From Rubripirellula amarantea (GTDB taxonomy: Bacteria; Planctomycetota; Planctomycetia; Pirellulales; Pirellulaceae), in NCBI RefSeq assembly GCF_007859865.1, contig NZ_SJPI01000001.1:1984001-2048000 (forward strand): a DNA stretch of 64,000 nt, read 5' to 3'. The notes below the pieces were generated by a model. The model saw only the letters and a list, made by a program, of their open reading frames with translations, was not told the origin of the DNA and did not search any database. Positions 1 to 8,880 of this stretch are shown piece by piece (positions within the stretch are counted from its first letter, which is position 1; each line of letters opens with the position of its first letter). The translations under genes were made by a program, and so were the position numbers.

Positions 1-2
1 TT

Positions 3-224
3 GCCGATGACGACTACTTGCCTAGCCTTGGCCACGCCGTTGCGTCGGCCTATCAGACGCTCGGACTAGACCTCGATGACTTTGCAATCGTCTACTCCTA
101 TCCGTGGCCGGGGGAAGACGATTTTCACGAAGCTGTTTTCGAGCGATACGCTTGCGTTGGCGCGCTACTGATTATGTTCTGCGGTCCCAATGACATTCGG
201 CTGTATCGCAAGGGCAGCAGATAA
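3..224 (+). CDS. C-terminal fragment of an unidentified protein, possibly methyltransferase-like
   Basis: The reading frame is open from the left edge of the window and stops at a TAA at 222-224, so only the last 73 residues are present and the true start lies upstream. The visible part reads PWPGEDDF, then a helix-like stretch, then a hydrophobic strand (ALLIMF) and a final GPNDIRLYRK. A pattern of PWPGE followed by a hydrophobic strand and a basic end resembles the tail of some class I SAM-dependent methyltransferases, but the SAM-binding motifs would lie outside the window, so this is weak. No function is claimed. It is convergent with folK. Confidence 0.5.
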   Translation, partial: ADDDYLPSLGHAVASAYQTLGLDLDDFAIVYSYPWPGEDDFHEAVFERYACVGALLIMFCGPNDIRLYRKGSR

Positions 225-297
225 GCAGTGGATGACAAAATGAAAGCGAACGTCTATTGATTTTGCCCAGTTAAGCCAGACCTTGTCAGTGCTATTG

Positions 298-348
298 GTG
301 CTGAGTTGAATTGCATTGTGCTGAAACTGCACTGTGCTGAAATTGCAC
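298..348. repeat. Tandem 16-bp palindromic-type repeat
   Basis: Two adjacent 16-base units at 317-332 and 333-348 differ at one base. Each has GTGC and GCAC arms around a 7-base A/T-rich centre. A more degenerate copy precedes them at about 298-316. The repeat lies in the 163-base gap between two convergent genes (partial gene ending at 224 and folK ending at 388), so an operator role for either is not obvious. It could form alternative hairpins in a 3' untranslated region. Confidence 0.5.
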
Positions 349-387
349 CCCGATGAACGAAGTTGCTTCCGCATAGATTGCGGAGGA

Positions 388-1341
388 TTAATTCCACCAC
401 TCGCCGTTTTCGGTAACGGGTTGGATCGGGCAACGCATGGACTCGAACGCCGACATGACTTCACCGGTAGCCCAATCGAGGTCGTCTAGCTCAAGACGGT
501 ACTCGGGCCAATCCCAACTCGCCGGCCACATTTGATGGGGAGCAGGCCATCTTGTTTCCGCCGTCGTTTTCTGAATTCTGGCAATCAAACGCGGGGTGCT
601 CGCCAGTGTTGATTCATGACTGTCAATTTTCGGCAGCTTAGGCACGAAGGCTGACAGCCAAGGTTCGTTGGGTTTGATTAACGAAGCGTCGATGATGTTT
701 TCGGAAGCAGGCGACTTCAGTTCGGTTTGGTTGGGGGCGGGCGCGTTTCCTACGACTCGCATCGCTTCGGGTATCGGTTTGGCGTTGAAGATCGTTAGCT
801 GATATTCCTCACGCAGCCGCTGACACAGTTCACCGCGGTTGGCTTCGCTACCACCGACAATCGCCATGGAAGGAACGCCTTGTTCCATATGCTTGGCAAG
901 CTGGTTTAGCGTCCAGCCGAACCTCGGGTCGCGATAGTGGCCGGCAACATCACAAGCAGGCTGAACGACGAAGCGGCGAGCAGTGTAGCGAGGGTGCGGG
1001 ACGACGAGTCCAGTTCGGCCACCGATCAGTTCACCGTGAAGCACAACGTCGAGGTCAATCGAGCGGGCGCCCCAGCGTTCTTTTCGCAAACGCCCTAATT
1101 TATTTTCGATTTCCTGAAGCAAGTTCAAAATGTCCGCGGCGGACGATTCGGTGTCGAACGCAGCCACTGCGTTCAAGAACGGTTCTTGACCACCGGGGCC
1201 ACCGATCGGCGGTGTTTCAAAAAGTCGACTGGCGGCAAAGTTTTGAACAAGAGGTTCCGCTTGGATCATGCGTGCAGCCGCGACGATCCGCTGGTCGCGG
1301 TCACCGAGATTACTTCCAAAACTGATTAGACACTGAGCCAT
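388..1341 (-). CDS. folK: 2-amino-4-hydroxy-6-hydroxymethyldihydropteridine pyrophosphokinase with long C-terminal extension
   Basis: FolK (HPPK) transfers pyrophosphate from ATP to 6-hydroxymethyl-dihydropterin in folate synthesis. Residues 1-150 are a recognisable HPPK domain: GSNLGDR at 9-15, the RWGARSIDLD segment at 89-98 with the two magnesium-binding aspartates (D96, D98), and PHPRYTARRF near 116-124. Usual HPPK proteins are about 160 residues; this one has 317. The extra residues, about 155-317, begin with an IVGGSEANRGEL stretch and are rich in Pro, Trp and acidic residues; I recognise no family in them. No folP or folB neighbour is visible. The ATG at 1341 fits the domain start exactly. 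Confidence 0.9.
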   Translation of the reverse strand: MAQCLISFGSNLGDRDQRIVAAARMIQAEPLVQNFAASRLFETPPIGGPGGQEPFLNAVAAFDTESSAADILNLLQEIENKLGRLRKERWGARSIDLDVVLHGELIGGRTGLVVPHPRYTARRFVVQPACDVAGHYRDPRFGWTLNQLAKHMEQGVPSMAIVGGSEANRGELCQRLREEYQLTIFNAKPIPEAMRVVGNAPAPNQTELKSPASENIIDASLIKPNEPWLSAFVPKLPKIDSHESTLASTPRLIARIQKTTAETRWPAPHQMWPASWDWPEYRLELDDLDWATGEVMSAFESMRCPIQPVTENGEWWN

Positions 1342-1462
1342 CGCCTTAACTTAGTTGCCGAGTGTTGGTGGGAGTAGTCCGGCGCATGGAAGAAGTTTTA
1401 GCGGTGTTGTGTGAATTTTCCTGCCGCTTGCCCGATCCGGGCCGCCCCACGATGATCAGGGG

Positions 1463-2131
1463 ATGGAAGAATCAGAAACCGAAGTGCAATCGCCGGACGA
1501 ACTGTTTTTAACGGCGGTGGTATTTGAAATCGCGTTGGGGCTGTTGGCTCTATTTTTGGGCTGGTCATTAGGCCCTGATGCTCGTGCGATGATTCCCAAG
1601 GTCGACTCCAGCGAGATTTGGCCGATCGTTAATCAGGTATTGTGGGGGCTGTTGGCAACAGTGCCATTGCTAGTTTTCATCGAAATAGTGCGGCGGATTC
1701 CGTGCGAACCGGTGCGCGAGCTCGAGCGGTTGGGCGAAGATGGAATGATGAAGTCGCTCTTGAGCTTGAGCCCTGCGGAAATGGTGGTTATCAGTCTCTG
1801 TGCTGGAATAGGTGAAGAATTGCTTTTTCGCGGCTGGCTCTTGTACTGGCTAGAAGGCCTCTACGGACGTCTTTTCAGTGTGGATGCCGGCTCCACTGCT
1901 GCTTTGGTTGCCGCCCTCATCGTATCTTCGATCGCATTTGGGCTCGTCCATCCCATCACGAAGCTATACATCGTTTTGGCAGCAATCATGGGGCTGTATT
2001 TCGGCGGGCTCGTGATTTGGACGGGCAGCCTATTGGTGCCAATCACTGCACATGCGGCCTACGATGCGGTTCAGATGATACTGACGTCGTGGTTAAACAA
2101 GCGAAAAGCGGCTCAGCCTCATTCGGGCTAG
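1463..2131 (+). CDS. CPBP family intramembrane metalloprotease
   Basis: This is a 222-residue polytopic membrane protein of the CPBP (CAAX protease and bacteriocin-processing, Abi) family. The diagnostic motifs are present: EELLFRGWL with E118, E119 and R123, the FGLVH motif with H163, and a final HAAYDAVQ with H197. In this family the two glutamates and histidines form the metal-dependent active site inside the membrane. Hydrophobic segments are visible near 15-35, 55-75, 105-135, 145-160 and 168-195. The substrate cannot be predicted. The gene stands alone between folK (divergent) and carB (same strand, 129 to 168 bases downstream depending on the carB start). Confidence 0.87.
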   Translation: MEESETEVQSPDELFLTAVVFEIALGLLALFLGWSLGPDARAMIPKVDSSEIWPIVNQVLWGLLATVPLLVFIEIVRRIPCEPVRELERLGEDGMMKSLLSLSPAEMVVISLCAGIGEELLFRGWLLYWLEGLYGRLFSVDAGSTAALVAALIVSSIAFGLVHPITKLYIVLAAIMGLYFGGLVIWTGSLLVPITAHAAYDAVQMILTSWLNKRKAAQPHSG

Positions 2132-2299
2132 CCGGCGTGGGTTTCTGGCTCGATCGCTGTCAAAATTGGTTGCCCAGATGACTGCAGGCACCTTCGCTGA
2201 TCGAGATATTTTCGCTATTCTGCTTAGCAATTTGCCCTTGGTTCGCCAAAACTTCATCTGGTGTGCCCCCCCATTCACTCATTGTTGGATCGAAAGCCA

Positions 2300-5200
2300 G
2301 TGCCCGCGCGCGACGACATCAAGAAAATCATGATCATTGGCAGCGGACCGATTGTGATCGGCCAAGCTTGCGAATTTGATTACTCGGGAACCCAGGCCTG
2401 CAAAGCACTCCGCGAGGAAGGCTATGAAGTAGTGCTGGTCAACAGTAATCCCGCGACCATCATGACCGATCCAGCAACCGCCGATGCAACGTACATTGAG
2501 CCGTTGAATTGGCAGATGCTCGAAAAGATCATCGCTAAGGAAAAGCCATGTGCATTGCTTCCTACGCTGGGAGGGCAAACTGCTCTCAACGCGGCGATGG
2601 ATTTGGAAGCCAATGGCATTTTGAAAAAGTACAACGTCGAATTGATTGGTGCTGACACCCGCGTGATCGCCAAAGCGGAAGAACGCGACCAATTCAAAGA
2701 AGCGATGGAAAAAATCGGTCTCGATGTCTGCAAGGGCTACACGGTCCACACTCTCGAAGAAGCTCGTGCAGCACTCAAGGAAGTCGGACTTCCCGCCGTT
2801 GTTCGTCCAAGCTTCACGATGGGCGGCAGTGGTAGCGCGATCGCATACAACAAGGACGAGTTTGACACCTTGACTCAGCAAGGGCTTGATCAATCGCCGG
2901 TTACCGAAGTCTTGATCGAAGAATCCATCATTGGATGGAAAGAATACGAGATGGAAGTGATGCGAGACAAAGATGACAACGTCGTCATCATTTGCAGTAT
3001 CGAAAACTTTGACGCAATGGGCGTGCACACCGGTGACTCGATCACGGTGGCACCCGCGCAAACTCTGACCGACAAAGAATACCAGCGCATGCGAGATGCC
3101 TCGCAAGCAGTCATTCGAGAAATCGGTGTCGAGACAGGTGGTAGCAATATTCAGTTTGCGATCGAACCCGACACGGGACGGATGATCGTGATCGAGATGA
3201 ACCCCCGAGTCAGTCGCAGTAGTGCCTTGGCCAGCAAAGCGACGGGTTTCCCGATCGCTAAGATCGCCGCCAAGCTTGCCGTTGGATATCGCTTGTGGGA
3301 ATTGCCAAACGATATTACTCAAAAGACGAAGGCCTGCTTCGAACCAACGATCGACTACGTGGTTACGAAGATTCCTCGCTTTGCCTTCGAAAAGTTTCCT
3401 GAAGCCGATGCAACGTTGACCACGCAAATGAAGAGCGTTGGTGAAACGATGGCCATTGGTCGTTCGTTTCGCGAGTCGTTTCAAAAAGCGATGCGTGGAC
3501 TCGAAGTCGGCGCTTTCGGGTTTGGCAGTGACAATCGAGACTTGTGGGGCACGCCGGACCAGCCGGACCAAGACGAAATCATCGCAAAGCTCAGCACGCC
3601 CACCGCAGAGCGAGTGTTCTACATTCGCTACGCCATGAAAGCGGGAATGTCGATCGAAGAGATCCATTCCTACACTAACATCGACGTTTGGTTCTTAGAC
3701 CATCTGATTCAGTTGATCGAGCAAGAAAATCGCTTGATCGAACTTGGCTCTCTGGACGCTATCGATGCTGAAACGATGCGAGAAGTGAAGCGTGATGGAT
3801 TTGCCGATCGCCAACTAGCGACGATCTTCGGAACCACCGAAACAAAGGTTCGCGCCAAGCGTCACGCCCTCGGTGTGAAGCCGGTGTTCAAGAGTGTTGA
3901 TACTTGTGCTGCGGAATTTGAAGCGTATACGCCGTACTACTACAGCACCTATGAAGAAGAAACGGAATTGCCACCAAAGGCAGGTCAAAAGCGAATCATG
4001 ATTCTGGGAGGCGGTCCGAACCGGATTGGTCAGGGGATCGAGTTTGACTACTGCTGTTGTCACGCCAGCTTTGCGCTGCGTGAACTCGGCATTGAGTCCA
4101 TCATGGTTAATAGCAATCCCGAAACGGTTAGCACGGACTATGACACTTCGGACATTTTGTTCTTTGAGCCACTAACGATCGAGGACGTTCTGAATATCTG
4201 CGATGCGGTCCAGCCCGACGGGGTGATCGTGCAGTTTGGTGGCCAAACTCCTCTGAATCTCGCTCGCGGACTGCAACAGGCTGGTGTGCCGATCATTGGA
4301 ACAAGCGTCGAAACAATCGAGGCTGCGGAAGATCGCGAGTTGTTCCAAAAGCTGATCGACGAACTTGGTCTAAGTCAGCCGCCGAGCGGCATCGCTCGAA
4401 ACATGGACGAAGCTCGCATTGCTGGTAAGGTCATTGGCTTCCCAATGTTGGTTCGCCCCAGCTTTGTTTTGGGAGGGCGAGCGATGGAGATTTGTTACGA
4501 CCAACCGCAATTTGAACGCTACGTCGCGGAAGCGTTTGTCGTGGCCGATGGGCAACCCGTTCTTATTGACCGCTTCTTGGAAGATGCCACCGAGGTCGAT
4601 GTTGATGCCGTTTCCGATGGTACGGATTGCGTGATCATGGGCATCATGGAACACATCGAAGAAGCTGGCGTTCACTCGGGCGACTCGGCTTGCGCGATTC
4701 CGCCTTACAGTTTGACTCAGCCGATTTTGGAAGAGATTCGTGCGGCGACAAAGAAGCTCGCAAAACGCCTCAATGTTATCGGTTTGATGAACATCCAGTT
4801 CGCAATCAAGAAAGATGGCGAAGATCACTCCGTCTATATTCTCGAGGTCAATCCGCGAGCATCACGGACGGCGCCGTTCGTCGCGAAGGCCACAGGCGTG
4901 CCGGTGGCATCCATCGCTACTAAGGTAATGACGGGAATGACGTTGGCAGAGTTGGGAGTGACCAAAGAAGTCATTCCATCGCACGTGTCGATCAAAGAAA
5001 GCGTATTCCCGTTCCGCAAATTTAGCGGCGTCGACATTGTGCTTGGGCCTGAAATGCGAAGCACCGGCGAAGTGATGGGCATCAGTGATAGTTTCGCGAT
5101 CGCGTTTGCCAAGAGTCAGCTTGCCGCTGGGACTGTTCTTCCCACGGAAGGAAAAATCTTCATTAGCTTGTCTTCGCGACACAAAGAACCTGCAATCGCG

Positions 5201-5554
5201 ATCGGTCGAGAGCTGCGGGAAATGGGGTTTGAGATCTTGGCAACTTCCGGGACTGCCAGCCGGCTTAGCGAAGGCGGTGTCGAAGTGACCCGCGTGAAGA
5301 AGCTTGCCGAAGGGCATCCTAACCTGATTGATTACCTTAAGAACGAAGATGTTCAGTTGATCATCAATACCCCGAGCGGTAAGGGTGCTCGAACCGATGA
5401 AGGGCGAATCCGCGCTGCAGCAGTGCAAGCGGGCGTTCCCTGCATTACAACCATTGCGGCCGCAGAGGCTGCCGTGCGAGCGATGCACGCAACGCGTGAA
5501 TCGCCTATGGAGGTCGTGTCGCTTCAGGATCGCTACGCCGCAGTCAAAAGCTGA
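2300..5554 (+). CDS. carB: Carbamoyl-phosphate synthase large subunit
   Basis: CarB makes carbamoyl phosphate from bicarbonate, ATP and ammonia for arginine and pyrimidine synthesis. The protein has the full duplicated architecture of about 1080 residues: a first ATP-grasp half opening with [18 protein letters not shown], a second half opening with [24 protein letters not shown]-grasp loops such as [12 protein letters not shown] and [12 protein letters not shown], and a C-terminal MGS-like allosteric domain ([12 protein letters not shown] onward). The frame is open back to a GTG at 2261, but I prefer the GTG at 2300, which gives MPARDDIKK, the usual CarB N-terminus; a TTG at 2282 is also possible. 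carA is not in the window. The NtrC-type regulator gene follows 9 bases after the stop codon, so co-transcription is likely. Confidence 0.96.
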   Translation: MPARDDIKKIMIIGSGPIVIGQACEFDYSGTQACKALREEGYEVVLVNSNPATIMTDPATADATYIEPLNWQMLEKIIAKEKPCALLPTLGGQTALNAAMDLEANGILKKYNVELIGADTRVIAKAEERDQFKEAMEKIGLDVCKGYTVHTLEEARAALKEVGLPAVVRPSFTMGGSGSAIAYNKDEFDTLTQQGLDQSPVTEVLIEESIIGWKEYEMEVMRDKDDNVVIICSIENFDAMGVHTGDSITVAPAQTLTDKEYQRMRDASQAVIREIGVETGGSNIQFAIEPDTGRMIVIEMNPRVSRSSALASKATGFPIAKIAAKLAVGYRLWELPNDITQKTKACFEPTIDYVVTKIPRFAFEKFPEADATLTTQMKSVGETMAIGRSFRESFQKAMRGLEVGAFGFGSDNRDLWGTPDQPDQDEIIAKLSTPTAERVFYIRYAMKAGMSIEEIHSYTNIDVWFLDHLIQLIEQENRLIELGSLDAIDAETMREVKRDGFADRQLATIFGTTETKVRAKRHALGVKPVFKSVDTCAAEFEAYTPYYYSTYEEETELPPKAGQKRIMILGGGPNRIGQGIEFDYCCCHASFALRELGIESIMVNSNPETVSTDYDTSDILFFEPLTIEDVLNICDAVQPDGVIVQFGGQTPLNLARGLQQAGVPIIGTSVETIEAAEDRELFQKLIDELGLSQPPSGIARNMDEARIAGKVIGFPMLVRPSFVLGGRAMEICYDQPQFERYVAEAFVVADGQPVLIDRFLEDATEVDVDAVSDGTDCVIMGIMEHIEEAGVHSGDSACAIPPYSLTQPILEEIRAATKKLAKRLNVIGLMNIQFAIKKDGEDHSVYILEVNPRASRTAPFVAKATGVPVASIATKVMTGMTLAELGVTKEVIPSHVSIKESVFPFRKFSGVDIVLGPEMRSTGEVMGISDSFAIAFAKSQLAAGTVLPTEGKIFISLSSRHKEPAIAIGRELREMGFEILATSGTASRLSEGGVEVTRVKKLAEGHPNLIDYLKNEDVQLIINTPSGKGARTDEGRIRAAAVQAGVPCITTIAAAEAAVRAMHATRESPMEVVSLQDRYAAVKS

Positions 5555-5563
5555 TTCCGTTTC

Positions 5564-7009
5564 ATGGCTACCGAATCCAATCAACCCGACGAAGGTACGT
5601 TTGACCCAGCCAGCTTAAAGTTGTTGGTGGTCGACAATGAAGCGGCGCATGCGCGAGCGATGACGGAATCGCTCGAGAAAGTAGGTTACGTTTGCGAAGT
5701 GGCCACGAGTGGTCCCGAAGCTGCGGGCATGATTCAGCGTGAGACCTACGACATCATCATCACGGACATGGTGATGAACGATGTCGATGGAATGAAGATC
5801 TTGGATCTTGCCAAAGAAAAGTTGCCCGGCGTTGAGGTCGTGATGGTTACCGGCCATGCCACGGTGCCCGTTGCCGTGGAAGCCATGCAAAAAGGTGCAT
5901 TCAACTTTCTCGAAAAGCCAATCACGCCCAATCGCTTGCGGGCGATCGCCGAAAAGGCTGCCGAGGCTGTATCACTGAAAAAACGCAACACTGAATTGTT
6001 GCAAAGACTCGACGAGCGATTTGGTTTTGAAGGGATTATCTACACCAGCAAGAAGATGCAGGATGTGGTTGATCGGGTGCGCCGAATCGCGGCTACCGAC
6101 GCGACTGTCTTGATCACCGGTGAAAATGGTACGGGTAAAGAGGTTATCGCCCAAGCGATTCATCAGAACAGCCCTCGACGCAGCAAACGCATGGTGGCGA
6201 TGAACACCGGCGCCATCGCAGAGAATTTGGTCGAAAGCGAGCTGTTTGGACACGTCAAGGGTTCGTTCACCGACGCGGTGTCTGATCGCGAAGGCGCGTT
6301 TCAATACGCCAACGGCGGCACGTTGTTTCTAGATGAAGTCGGTGACATGCCGATGAGTACGCAAATCAAGCTGCTGCGAGTGCTAGAGGAGAACAAAATC
6401 ACTCGCGTGGGCGAGAACAAAGAAATCAAAGTCAACGTGCGGATGATCTCGGCAACCAATCGCCCACTCGAAGATTTGATTGACGCAGGGACGTTTCGGC
6501 GAGACCTCTATCATCGCTTGAAAGTTGTCACAATCGAATTGCCCGCACTTCGTGATCGCCGAGAAGACGTGGTCCCCTTAATGGATCACTTTCGTAAACA
6601 ATTCTTGCGGCGTTATGACAAGCCGAACGCTCATTTCACACCCGCAACGACCAAGCGTTTTTTCGCTTACGATTGGCCGGGTAACGTTCGTCAATTGCGT
6701 AACTTTGTCGAAACGATGGTGGTGCTCGACACGGACGGTTCGCTTGATATCGATGATCTGCCGCCTGAACTTGTCGACCAGAACGATCACGTTGAAACGG
6801 ACGATTCGAATGCGATGCCGGTTGCGGCAATTGGGGGTGGTTCAGAGTCGGCTTTGATCGGTCGGCCCCTCAGCGAGATCGAACGTTGGGCCATCGAAGA
6901 AACTCTTAAGATGACAAACGACAACCGAGAGAAAGCGGCTGAGATTCTCGAGATTGGCGCGAGGACGCTCTATCGCCGTCTCGACCAATACAAAAAAGAC
7001 GAAGAATGA
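5564..7009 (+). CDS. NtrC-family response regulator with degenerate GAFTGA loop
   Basis: The 481-residue protein has three parts: a receiver domain (about 18-130, phosphoacceptor D68 in ITDMVM), an AAA+ sigma-54 activation domain (about 155-385, Walker A GENGTGKE at 186-193, Walker B FLDEVGDMP) and a C-terminal Fis-type helix-turn-helix (KAAEILEIGARTLYRRL). The loop that contacts sigma-54, normally GAFTGA, reads GSFTDA at 233-238. A glycine-to-aspartate change at the fifth position is expected to weaken or abolish sigma-54 contact, so it may act as an ATPase-bearing regulator without sigma-54, or with altered specificity. It sits 9 bases downstream of carB with no kinase gene beside it, so it is an orphan regulator. 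Confidence 0.9.
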   Translation: MATESNQPDEGTFDPASLKLLVVDNEAAHARAMTESLEKVGYVCEVATSGPEAAGMIQRETYDIIITDMVMNDVDGMKILDLAKEKLPGVEVVMVTGHATVPVAVEAMQKGAFNFLEKPITPNRLRAIAEKAAEAVSLKKRNTELLQRLDERFGFEGIIYTSKKMQDVVDRVRRIAATDATVLITGENGTGKEVIAQAIHQNSPRRSKRMVAMNTGAIAENLVESELFGHVKGSFTDAVSDREGAFQYANGGTLFLDEVGDMPMSTQIKLLRVLEENKITRVGENKEIKVNVRMISATNRPLEDLIDAGTFRRDLYHRLKVVTIELPALRDRREDVVPLMDHFRKQFLRRYDKPNAHFTPATTKRFFAYDWPGNVRQLRNFVETMVVLDTDGSLDIDDLPPELVDQNDHVETDDSNAMPVAAIGGGSESALIGRPLSEIERWAIEETLKMTNDNREKAAEILEIGARTLYRRLDQYKKDEE

Positions 7010-7111
7010 TTTTCGCCCGCCAGTCTTGGCGACAATTTCGAGTCGAACGATCTCACTTCGCATGACCTTTTTGAGTTCACTAATCTCTGTTTTTCTAAAT
7101 TGGATTTCTAG

Positions 7112-7660
7112 ATGTCAGACCGAATCATTATGCGAACGGGCGAAGCACTCGTCGCTGGCGGACCACCCTTTACGGCGGCCGAACCTGAGGTTGTGATTGG
7201 CGAACTTGACGGTCCCGTGGGGATCGCGTTGGCGACACTAACGGGCGACCAAACGAAGGGGCACTCAAAGGTGTTCGCGATTTTGAACACGGACGTCCAG
7301 GTTCGCCCCGTCACATTATGCGTCAGCAAGGTGACCGTCAAAGACAACCGTTACACAAACATTTTGATGGGTACGGTTCAAGCCGCGATCGCAAACGGAG
7401 TATTGGATGCTGTTCGAGCAGGCGATCTACCGAAGGATCGGGTCAATGAGCTCGGGATTATCTGTAGCGTTTGGCTCAATCCAGGTGTCGCGACCGACAA
7501 CAATCTAGACCATAAGGCACTGTTTGATATTCACCGCGAAGCGATGGCCAAGGCCATTCATAAAGCGATGAACAACGAACCGTCGATTGATTGGTTGCTA
7601 GAGAACCAAGACAAAATTACGCACAAGTACTACCAGATGGGGCTCGACGGGAAGATCTAA
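7112..7660 (+). CDS. Formaldehyde-activating enzyme (Fae) homologue, apparently lacking the catalytic histidine
   Basis: Fae condenses formaldehyde with tetrahydromethanopterin in C1 oxidation. The 182-residue protein opens with RTGEALVAGG, matching the GEALVGDG start of Fae, and keeps the later blocks: KPxTL-like RPVTLCVSKVTVKDNR, the helix GTVQAAIANGVLDAV and the end HREAMAKAIHKAMNNEPS. Where classical Fae has AHIDLIIG, this protein has AEPEVVIG, so the histidine proposed as general acid/base is a glutamate. There is also a two-residue insert after the GG. It therefore resembles the divergent Fae2/Fae3-type homologues more than the characterised enzyme. No other H4MPT pathway gene is in the window. 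Start ATG at 7112. It is convergent with the dihydrouridine synthase. Confidence 0.85.
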   Translation: MSDRIIMRTGEALVAGGPPFTAAEPEVVIGELDGPVGIALATLTGDQTKGHSKVFAILNTDVQVRPVTLCVSKVTVKDNRYTNILMGTVQAAIANGVLDAVRAGDLPKDRVNELGIICSVWLNPGVATDNNLDHKALFDIHREAMAKAIHKAMNNEPSIDWLLENQDKITHKYYQMGLDGKI

Positions 7661-7688
7661 CGAAAAAGCTGCTGCTTTCCCGACAACC

Positions 7689-8777
7689 TCAGCACTCTTC
7701 CTGGCTGCCGTGAATCTCTCGCGGAACGTAACGGCCCGGACCATCATCACGGTAGTGGGTTGCAATCGCATCTTCGAATTCTTCACGCGTTCGCAAACGA
7801 ATGAATGACGTTCGAACGTTTTCGTAATCAGGATGCGATTGGGAGTACTTGATGCAGAACTTTCGCATCAACAGTGGTGCTCGCTCGATTGAGTAAGTTT
7901 GTTCGCACAGGTCAAAGTGTTGACGCATCACTTCCACTTGTTGATGCAAGGTCGGTGGAGGCGGAAAAGGGGCGCCCGCATCGAGTGCACGTGCTTGGTT
8001 GAAGATCCAAGGATTGCCAATTGCGCCCCGCGCAATCGTGACCCCGTCGATACCAGTCTGCTCGATCATCCGAATCGCATCCGCGGCCGCAAACAGATCT
8101 CCGCTACCTAAGATTTTTAGCGAATCGCCCACGTGAGCTTTGACATCAGTTAGAAATTCCCAACGGCTTGGTCCAACGTAACGCTGAACAACGGTTCGGC
8201 CGTGTACCGTCGCAGCGGCTAATCCCGCTTCAATTGCGCCGTCGAGAATTTCGAAGAAGTGGTCGCGAGATTCTTGGGAATCGTCGATGCCGCGTCGCAT
8301 CTTGACGGTTACGGGAATGTGATCCGGAACGATGTCACGGGTCCGTTGAAGGATCTCGATCGCTACCTTGGGTTGTGAGAGATGAAATCCGCCACGACAT
8401 CGACCTAGGACTTTCTTGACGGGGCAACCAAAGTTGACGTCGATAATGTCGAAGCCTGCCTCAACAAGTTTGGCCGCACCCAACGAAAACTGCTCTGGCT
8501 CCGCTCCCATTAGTTGGCCACCCACCGGTGGTTCATCCGGATGGATGTCAAGAAAGTGCTTAGTCTTTTGTTTCTTCGTCAGCGATAACAAGAACTGGTC
8601 AAGCATCACTTCACAAATTGTGTAGCTTGCCCCGAGCCGGCGAGCCATCAATCGCATCGGCAGATCGCTGTATCCCGATAACGCTGCCTGGACCACGGGG
8701 AACCCGATCTCGACGTTGCCGATCGTTAATGGGGAAAGCGCGTGTGGTTTGTCCGTCTGGGTTGTGGAAGTGGGCAT
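7689..8777 (-). CDS. tRNA-dihydrouridine synthase (DusB-like)
   Basis: Dus enzymes reduce specific uridines in tRNA with FMN and NADPH. The 362-residue protein shows the family in order: the N-terminal strand VVQAALSGYSDLPMR, the NFGCPVKKV motif carrying the catalytic cysteine, the VKMRRG strand, the ATVHGRT motif, the GSGD phosphate-binding turn and the GVTIARGAIGNPWIF strand. A helical C-terminal domain follows. The exact tRNA position cannot be told from sequence; the overall pattern is nearest to DusB. The ATG at 8777 is close to the divergent galM gene. No nifR3/fis-type partner gene is adjacent. Confidence 0.9.
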   Translation of the reverse strand: MPTSTTQTDKPHALSPLTIGNVEIGFPVVQAALSGYSDLPMRLMARRLGASYTICEVMLDQFLLSLTKKQKTKHFLDIHPDEPPVGGQLMGAEPEQFSLGAAKLVEAGFDIIDVNFGCPVKKVLGRCRGGFHLSQPKVAIEILQRTRDIVPDHIPVTVKMRRGIDDSQESRDHFFEILDGAIEAGLAAATVHGRTVVQRYVGPSRWEFLTDVKAHVGDSLKILGSGDLFAAADAIRMIEQTGIDGVTIARGAIGNPWIFNQARALDAGAPFPPPPTLHQQVEVMRQHFDLCEQTYSIERAPLLMRKFCIKYSQSHPDYENVRTSFIRLRTREEFEDAIATHYRDDGPGRYVPREIHGSQEEC

Positions 8778-8880
8778 GAATTTCAGGGATACTGCGTGTG
8801 CGTTTATGTGGGGGCTTGGTAGTCGCGGGCAAAATACTCTGACCCTCGATCCCTACCCGAGTACCAACAAGATTGCCATC

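Noticed and set aside
2279-3667. 462-codon open frame antisense to carB
   Set aside because: It lies wholly inside the highly conserved carB coding sequence, has no recognisable domain, and is explained by codon bias of the sense gene.
7661-7688. Short hairpin between fae homologue and dihydrouridine synthase
   Set aside because: Only about 5 A/T-rich base pairs with no following T-run of useful length, so it is not called as a terminator.
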